Source: PALSA-505 sp035308365
GTDB lineage: Bacteria > Actinomycetota > Actinomycetes > Streptosporangiales > Streptosporangiaceae
Reading direction: 5' to 3'
Assembly (NCBI GenBank): GCA_035308365.1
Contig: DATGGU010000138.1
Coordinates: 1-7,560 of the forward strand
DNA: 7,560 nt
Positions 4,004 through 7,560 of the stretch are shown here, in pieces. The first letter of the stretch is position 1; every line of letters begins with the position of its first letter. The translations under genes and the position numbers were made by a program. The notes under the pieces were generated by a model that did not search any database, was not told the DNA's origin, and worked only from the letters and a program-made list of their open reading frames with translations.

Positions 4004-7000
4004 TTAGGCGATGCCGACCGCGAAGGCCGGGTCTATGGTCTCGATGCGTATCTGCACCGATGCCGCCTCCGGCACGCCGAGCCGCTCGAAGATGTCCAGC
4101 GCCTGCCGGAAGACGATCCGGGCTGCTCCCGGGCCGTGCATACTGAGCGTCGATTCCGCGATGCCTTCGAGGAGCTTGCCCTCCTCGTACGGGTCGCCGA
4201 TCTCCCTGGCCAGCTTGAGAGCGGTGTGATAGTGATCAAGCGCCTCGCTCGGCCGGCCCGACCCGCGATGTATGTCGGCGATCACCCGCAGCGAGATCAG
4301 CTGCTGGGACAGATCCCCGATTTCCTCGGCGATCAGCCGTGCCTTCTGATGATGAGCGAGTGCCTCGTCGTCGCATCCCGCGCTCTGGTAGATGGCGCCG
4401 ATGTCGTTGAGCACGTCGGCCTCGTTCGGCAGGTCACCGATGTTCCGGTAGATCGAGAGCGCCCGCCGGCAGGCGTCCAGCGCTTCGGTGTAGCTGCCTT
4501 TGTAATGGTGAACGGTGCCGATGTTGTGGTAGAGGATGGCTTCGTTCTGGGCTCCGCCGATCTCCAGGAAGATCTGCAGCGACTTCTGGTAAGCGTCCAG
4601 CGCGTCCCGGTGGTAGCCGTTGTACAGGTGTACCCGGCCCAGGTTGTTGAGCGTCTTGGCTTCCCCGCGCCGGTCGCCGACCTCCCGGTACAGCGAGAGT
4701 GCGCTCCGCAGGTGAGCGTTGGCCTCGGGGAACCGCCCCAGGTGCCAGCAGGCGATGCCGGAGTGGTTCAGGGTGTCGGCCACGCCGCGCAGGTCAGCGG
4801 CGGCGCGGTACAGGATCCCGGCTTCCTGGAAGTAGGCGAGTGCCTCCCGGGAACGGGCGGTGCGCTGGTGGGCCAGGCCGATCTGGTCGAGCGCCTCGGC
4901 CTCGCCGCTCCGGTCGGTCAGCGACCGGTAGATCGTCGCGGCTTCCTCGGCCAGCGTGATCGCCGCCTCGTGCCGCCCGGTCTGCTGGCGGACCGCGCTC
5001 AGCGCCACCGCCGCCTGCGCGATCCGGGCCTGGTCGGCGAGGTCACGGCTGGCCTGAAGGGCGAGGGTGTGAGCCGCGATCGCCTCTTCCCAGTAGGCGT
5101 TGATATGTACGAAGTCCGCGACCAGGCAGGTGAGGTCGGCGCACTTGCGCTTCCATTCGTGCTTGCCGGCGTAGCGCGCGGCCTGCAGGATGTTGCGCCA
5201 TTCCGATTCCAGCCAGCTTGCAGCGTCTTCCGGCGTGCCGAGCGGCGGGCTGTCGGCCGGCACCTGGGTGACCTGCGGGGCAGGGCGGTGACGGAACGGG
5301 TGGAGGACCCGGTCGGCCCTGTCCGCGGTGTGCATGTAGTAGTCCAGCAGCCTGCTCACGGCCTGCCGCTGCTCGGCCTCGGGATCGTCCCGCGCCGCGA
5401 GCGCGACCGCGTACCCGCGGATAAGTTCGTGGAACCGGAACTGCCCGTCAGGGGCCCGGGCCAGCAGGTGATAGTCGAGCAGGGTGCCGAGTGCCTTCTC
5501 CGCCTCGGCAAGGGTGCAGCCAGCCAGGGCGGCGGCGCCCTGCAGGCCGAGACACGCGCACGGACTGATCGCCATCCGCCGGAAGAACCGCTGGTGGTCG
5601 GGCTCCAGCGCACGGTAGGACAGATCGAAGGCGGCAATCACCTCCGGTCCCGCCGCACCGGTGCCACCCAGCCGGGCGGCCGGCAGCGACAGTTCCTCGA
5701 TCAGCCCACCGAGACCGGCCGGGCTGTCCCGGGTATCGCTGGCAATCCGGCCGGCCGTGACCTCGACCGCGAGCGGCAGCCGTCCGCACAGGCCGACGGC
5801 GGTAGCGACCTGATCGGTGTCCCCGGTGCGGCTCTCGCCGGCGATCCGCCGGAACAGGGTGACAGCGTCGTCCACGGACAGCACGTCAAGCGTCAAGGTC
5901 CGGGCGCCGCCGAAGTCGGGAAGCCTGCGCCGGGTGGTTATCAGGATCAGGCACTGACCCGTCGCAGGCAGGAGCGGACGGATCTGGTCGGGACCGGCGG
6001 CATCGTCAAGGATCACGACGGCACGACGGCGGCTCAGGTGCGCCCGCCACAATGCGACGCGCTGGCCGATGGTCTCCGGTATCTGCACGGCCGGCACGGA
6101 CAGCATCTGCAGCAGCCGGTACAGTGCCTCGGCCGGGTCGAGCGCCGGGCTGTCCGGATTGTGGGAACGAAGGTTGAGGTAGATCGCCCCGTCCGGGTAC
6201 TGCCCGCCGACCAGGCGGGCAGCGCGGATGGCCAGCGCGGTCTTGCCCACACCCGGCATACCTTCGATGATGGCGATTCCCGGGATGCTGCCGCGCTCCC
6301 CGGTGAGCACCCGGAGCTCTTCATCGCGGCCCACGAACTCCGTCGTCTCCGGCGGCAGGGTGTCCAGCGGAGCCACCTGGGCAAGGCGGTGGCTGGCAGG
6401 CTTGGCCGCCAGGCTCGGGTCGTGGCCGAGAATGCGCTGGTGCAGCTCGGACAGCATCGCCCCCGGCTCGGTCCCCTGCTCTTCGACCAGGCGGCCGCGG
6501 GTCTCCCGGTACAGGCTCAGCGCGTCGGCCGGACGCCCGATCCGGTAGAGCGCGGTCATCTGGTGCGCGACCAGCGTTTCATCAAGCGGATACTTGGCCA
6601 GCAACTGCTGGAGCTCACCCACCAGGTCGGCGTCCCGGCCAAGCTGCAGCTCGCACCCGACCCGTTCGAGGATCGCGGCCCGGCGTTCCTCTTCGAGGGC
6701 GTCCCGCATCCGCGCCACCCAGTCGCCGCCGATCCCGGCCAGCGCCTGGCCTCGCCAGAGCCCGTCCGCCTCGCGCAGCAGCCCGGCCGCGTGCTCGTAC
6801 TCGCCACTGGCGGCGAGGGCATCCGCCTGCTGGCGCAGCCGGCGAAACTGGTGCACATCGATCATGTCCGGATCGACGTCGAGCAGATACCCCTGTGCCC
6901 GCCCCACCAGTTGCACGGCATCGCCGACAGCCTGCCGGAGTGACGCCCGCAGCCTGGCAACATAAACGGAAAGGCTCTCCCGGGCCTTGGGTGGAGGCTG

Positions 7001-7156
7001 GGTATCCCACAGCCTGTCAATGAGAGTCTCCGCCGGGACGATCGCACGCGGCGTCAACAGCAGCATGGCCAGGATCGACCGCGCCCTGGCAGACCCAAGC
7101 TCACGGCGCTGACCGGCCGACCAGAGCTCAACCGGTCCCAGCGCCCGGAGTTCCAT
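4004..7156 (-). CDS. AfsR-like SARP-family transcriptional regulator with NB-ARC ATPase and TPR domains
   Basis: This 1050-residue regulator has three parts. Residues 1-92 are an OmpR-type winged helix (RARSILAMLLL...AETLIDRLWD...ESLSVYVARLRASL), and 96-244 are the helical BTAD domain; together these define a SARP activator. Residues about 273-580 are an NB-ARC/STAND ATPase: Walker A GMPGVGKT (299-306), Walker B VVILDD (380-385), sensor LITTRRR (405-411), a GLPL-like CGRLPLA (457-463) and an MHD-like FHEL (575-578). Residues about 700-1030 are TPRs with an exact 40-residue period (matching positions 711, 751, 791, 831, 871, 911, 951, 991). AfsR (about 990 residues) has the same architecture and is phosphorylation-controlled; orthology cannot be judged here. 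STAND proteins usually switch by ATP binding and oligomerise on ligand or partner recognition by the repeats. The ATG at 7156 follows AAGG by 5 bases and begins exactly at the domain. NOS lies directly downstream, making it a likely target. Confidence 0.93.
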   Translation of the reverse strand: MELRALGPVELWSAGQRRELGSARARSILAMLLLTPRAIVPAETLIDRLWDTQPPPKARESLSVYVARLRASLRQAVGDAVQLVGRAQGYLLDVDPDMIDVHQFRRLRQQADALAASGEYEHAAGLLREADGLWRGQALAGIGGDWVARMRDALEEERRAAILERVGCELQLGRDADLVGELQQLLAKYPLDETLVAHQMTALYRIGRPADALSLYRETRGRLVEEQGTEPGAMLSELHQRILGHDPSLAAKPASHRLAQVAPLDTLPPETTEFVGRDEELRVLTGERGSIPGIAIIEGMPGVGKTALAIRAARLVGGQYPDGAIYLNLRSHNPDSPALDPAEALYRLLQMLSVPAVQIPETIGQRVALWRAHLSRRRAVVILDDAAGPDQIRPLLPATGQCLILITTRRRLPDFGGARTLTLDVLSVDDAVTLFRRIAGESRTGDTDQVATAVGLCGRLPLAVEVTAGRIASDTRDSPAGLGGLIEELSLPAARLGGTGAAGPEVIAAFDLSYRALEPDHQRFFRRMAISPCACLGLQGAAALAGCTLAEAEKALGTLLDYHLLARAPDGQFRFHELIRGYAVALAARDDPEAEQRQAVSRLLDYYMHTADRADRVLHPFRHRPAPQVTQVPADSPPLGTPEDAASWLESEWRNILQAARYAGKHEWKRKCADLTCLVADFVHINAYWEEAIAAHTLALQASRDLADQARIAQAAVALSAVRQQTGRHEAAITLAEEAATIYRSLTDRSGEAEALDQIGLAHQRTARSREALAYFQEAGILYRAAADLRGVADTLNHSGIACWHLGRFPEANAHLRSALSLYREVGDRRGEAKTLNNLGRVHLYNGYHRDALDAYQKSLQIFLEIGGAQNEAILYHNIGTVHHYKGSYTEALDACRRALSIYRNIGDLPNEADVLNDIGAIYQSAGCDDEALAHHQKARLIAEEIGDLSQQLISLRVIADIHRGSGRPSEALDHYHTALKLAREIGDPYEEGKLLEGIAESTLSMHGPGAARIVFRQALDIFERLGVPEAASVQIRIETIDPAFAVGIA

Positions 7157-7258
7157 GATCGCCTTGCATCTTCTACCGCCCAGGACAGGTCGGATGGACA
7201 GGTTCGCCGCCGATACCCGATCGAGATCTGCCGAAGCATTTCCGACGCGCTAATACCC

Positions 7259-7287
7259 AGTGTAGGCAGTTCCCACCCGTATCCCAA
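7259..7287 (-). promoter_or_regulatory. Candidate promoter of the SARP gene
   Basis: On the minus strand TTGGGA (7287-7282) and TACACT (7264-7259) are separated by 17 bases. This fits a vegetative actinomycete promoter (TTGNNN / TANNNT) and would give a leader of about 95 bases before the ATG at 7156. The remaining upstream region, 7288-7549, is less GC-rich (an AT patch near 7365-7410) and shows no credible gene. Confidence 0.45.
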
Positions 7288-7549
7288 GAGAATTGACGAA
7301 ACACAAAAGGGCTCGCTCCCCGCCGCTGACCTGCGGCGCAACTATTCCTGCAACTTTCATCGCAACGATTATTAAATGTCTCGAAAAGTGCGCTCAGCAG
7401 CATATTCATATACCCGTCAAGCCCGACGCGCGACAATACCAGGGGACCAATGATGCTGCACAGCCTGACGTCGCGTTTGTGACTCATGAGAGGCTTGTTG
7501 CACAAGTGACCCGAGAGGTCTTCGGGGTGTGACCCTACGAGCGATCCGC

Positions 7550-7560
7550 GAAAGGGTCTG
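7550..7560 (-). repeat. 11-bp copy of the MITE right-end sequence at the window edge
   Basis: GAAAGGGTCTG is identical to 2044-2054, the outermost right end of the 1875-2053 unit. Inward, both copies read as CAGACCCTTTC then, after a gap, CGCTCG and a G-TCAC block on the minus strand, which hints at real homology. It is cut by the window boundary, so length and partner are unknown. Confidence 0.3.

Noticed and set aside
3974..6943. Long open frame on the + strand (989 codons) opposite the SARP gene
   Set aside because: Composition is an antisense shadow of high-GC coding: no recognisable domain, runs of Arg/Gly/Val/Pro, while the minus strand encodes a full SARP/NB-ARC/TPR protein.
7173..7505. 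110-codon minus-strand frame upstream of the SARP gene, starting MCNKPLMSHKRD
   Set aside because: Begins with TTG without a ribosome site, lacks the third-position GC preference of its neighbours, resembles no family I know, and contains the likely SARP promoter.

Overview
The window comes from a high-GC actinomycete. Coding regions show strong G/C preference at third codon positions, there are GTG starts, and the gene families (SARP/AfsR-type regulator, LAL-type LuxR tail, stand-alone HATPase_c regulator) are those of Streptomyces and related filamentous genera. The genus cannot be fixed from the sequence alone.

Layout. (1) Bases 2-568, + strand: the C-terminal part of a LuxR-family regulator that starts outside the window. 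(2) Bases 569-695: a convergent intergenic spacer with two near-identical 20-bp palindromic repeats. (3) Bases 696-1190, - strand: a small RsbW/SpoIIAB-like ATP-binding protein. (4) Bases 1191-2059: about 870 bases with no convincing gene but dense secondary structure. It holds a 478-bp unit bounded by 46-bp imperfect inverted repeats with a very C-rich core and a G-quadruplex motif, then a roughly 20-bp stem-loop, then a 179-bp MITE-like unit that ends 6 bases from the next stop codon. (5) Bases 2060-3694, - strand: a bacterial nitric oxide synthase oxygenase with unusually long, low-complexity N- and C-terminal extensions. (6) Bases 3695-4003: its promoter region, with nested inverted repeats over the start codon and a ladder of CTTG direct repeats. 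(7) Bases 4004-7156, - strand: a 1050-residue AfsR-like SARP/NB-ARC/TPR regulator. (8) Bases 7157-7560: the regulator's upstream region with one plausible promoter.

Working model. The SARP gene lies directly upstream of the NOS gene on the same strand, and the space between them contains heptamer-like direct repeats of the kind SARPs bind. The simplest inference is a pathway-specific regulator controlling NO production. NO could serve signalling, stress protection or nitration of a specialised metabolite, as NOS (TxtD) does with the P450 TxtE in thaxtomin synthesis. No P450 or biosynthetic enzyme is present in the window, so the purpose of the NO is open. The most unusual parts are the start-codon dyad of the NOS gene, its extra terminal domains, and the cluster of inverted-repeat elements downstream of it, related end sequences of which recur between NOS and SARP and possibly at the right edge.
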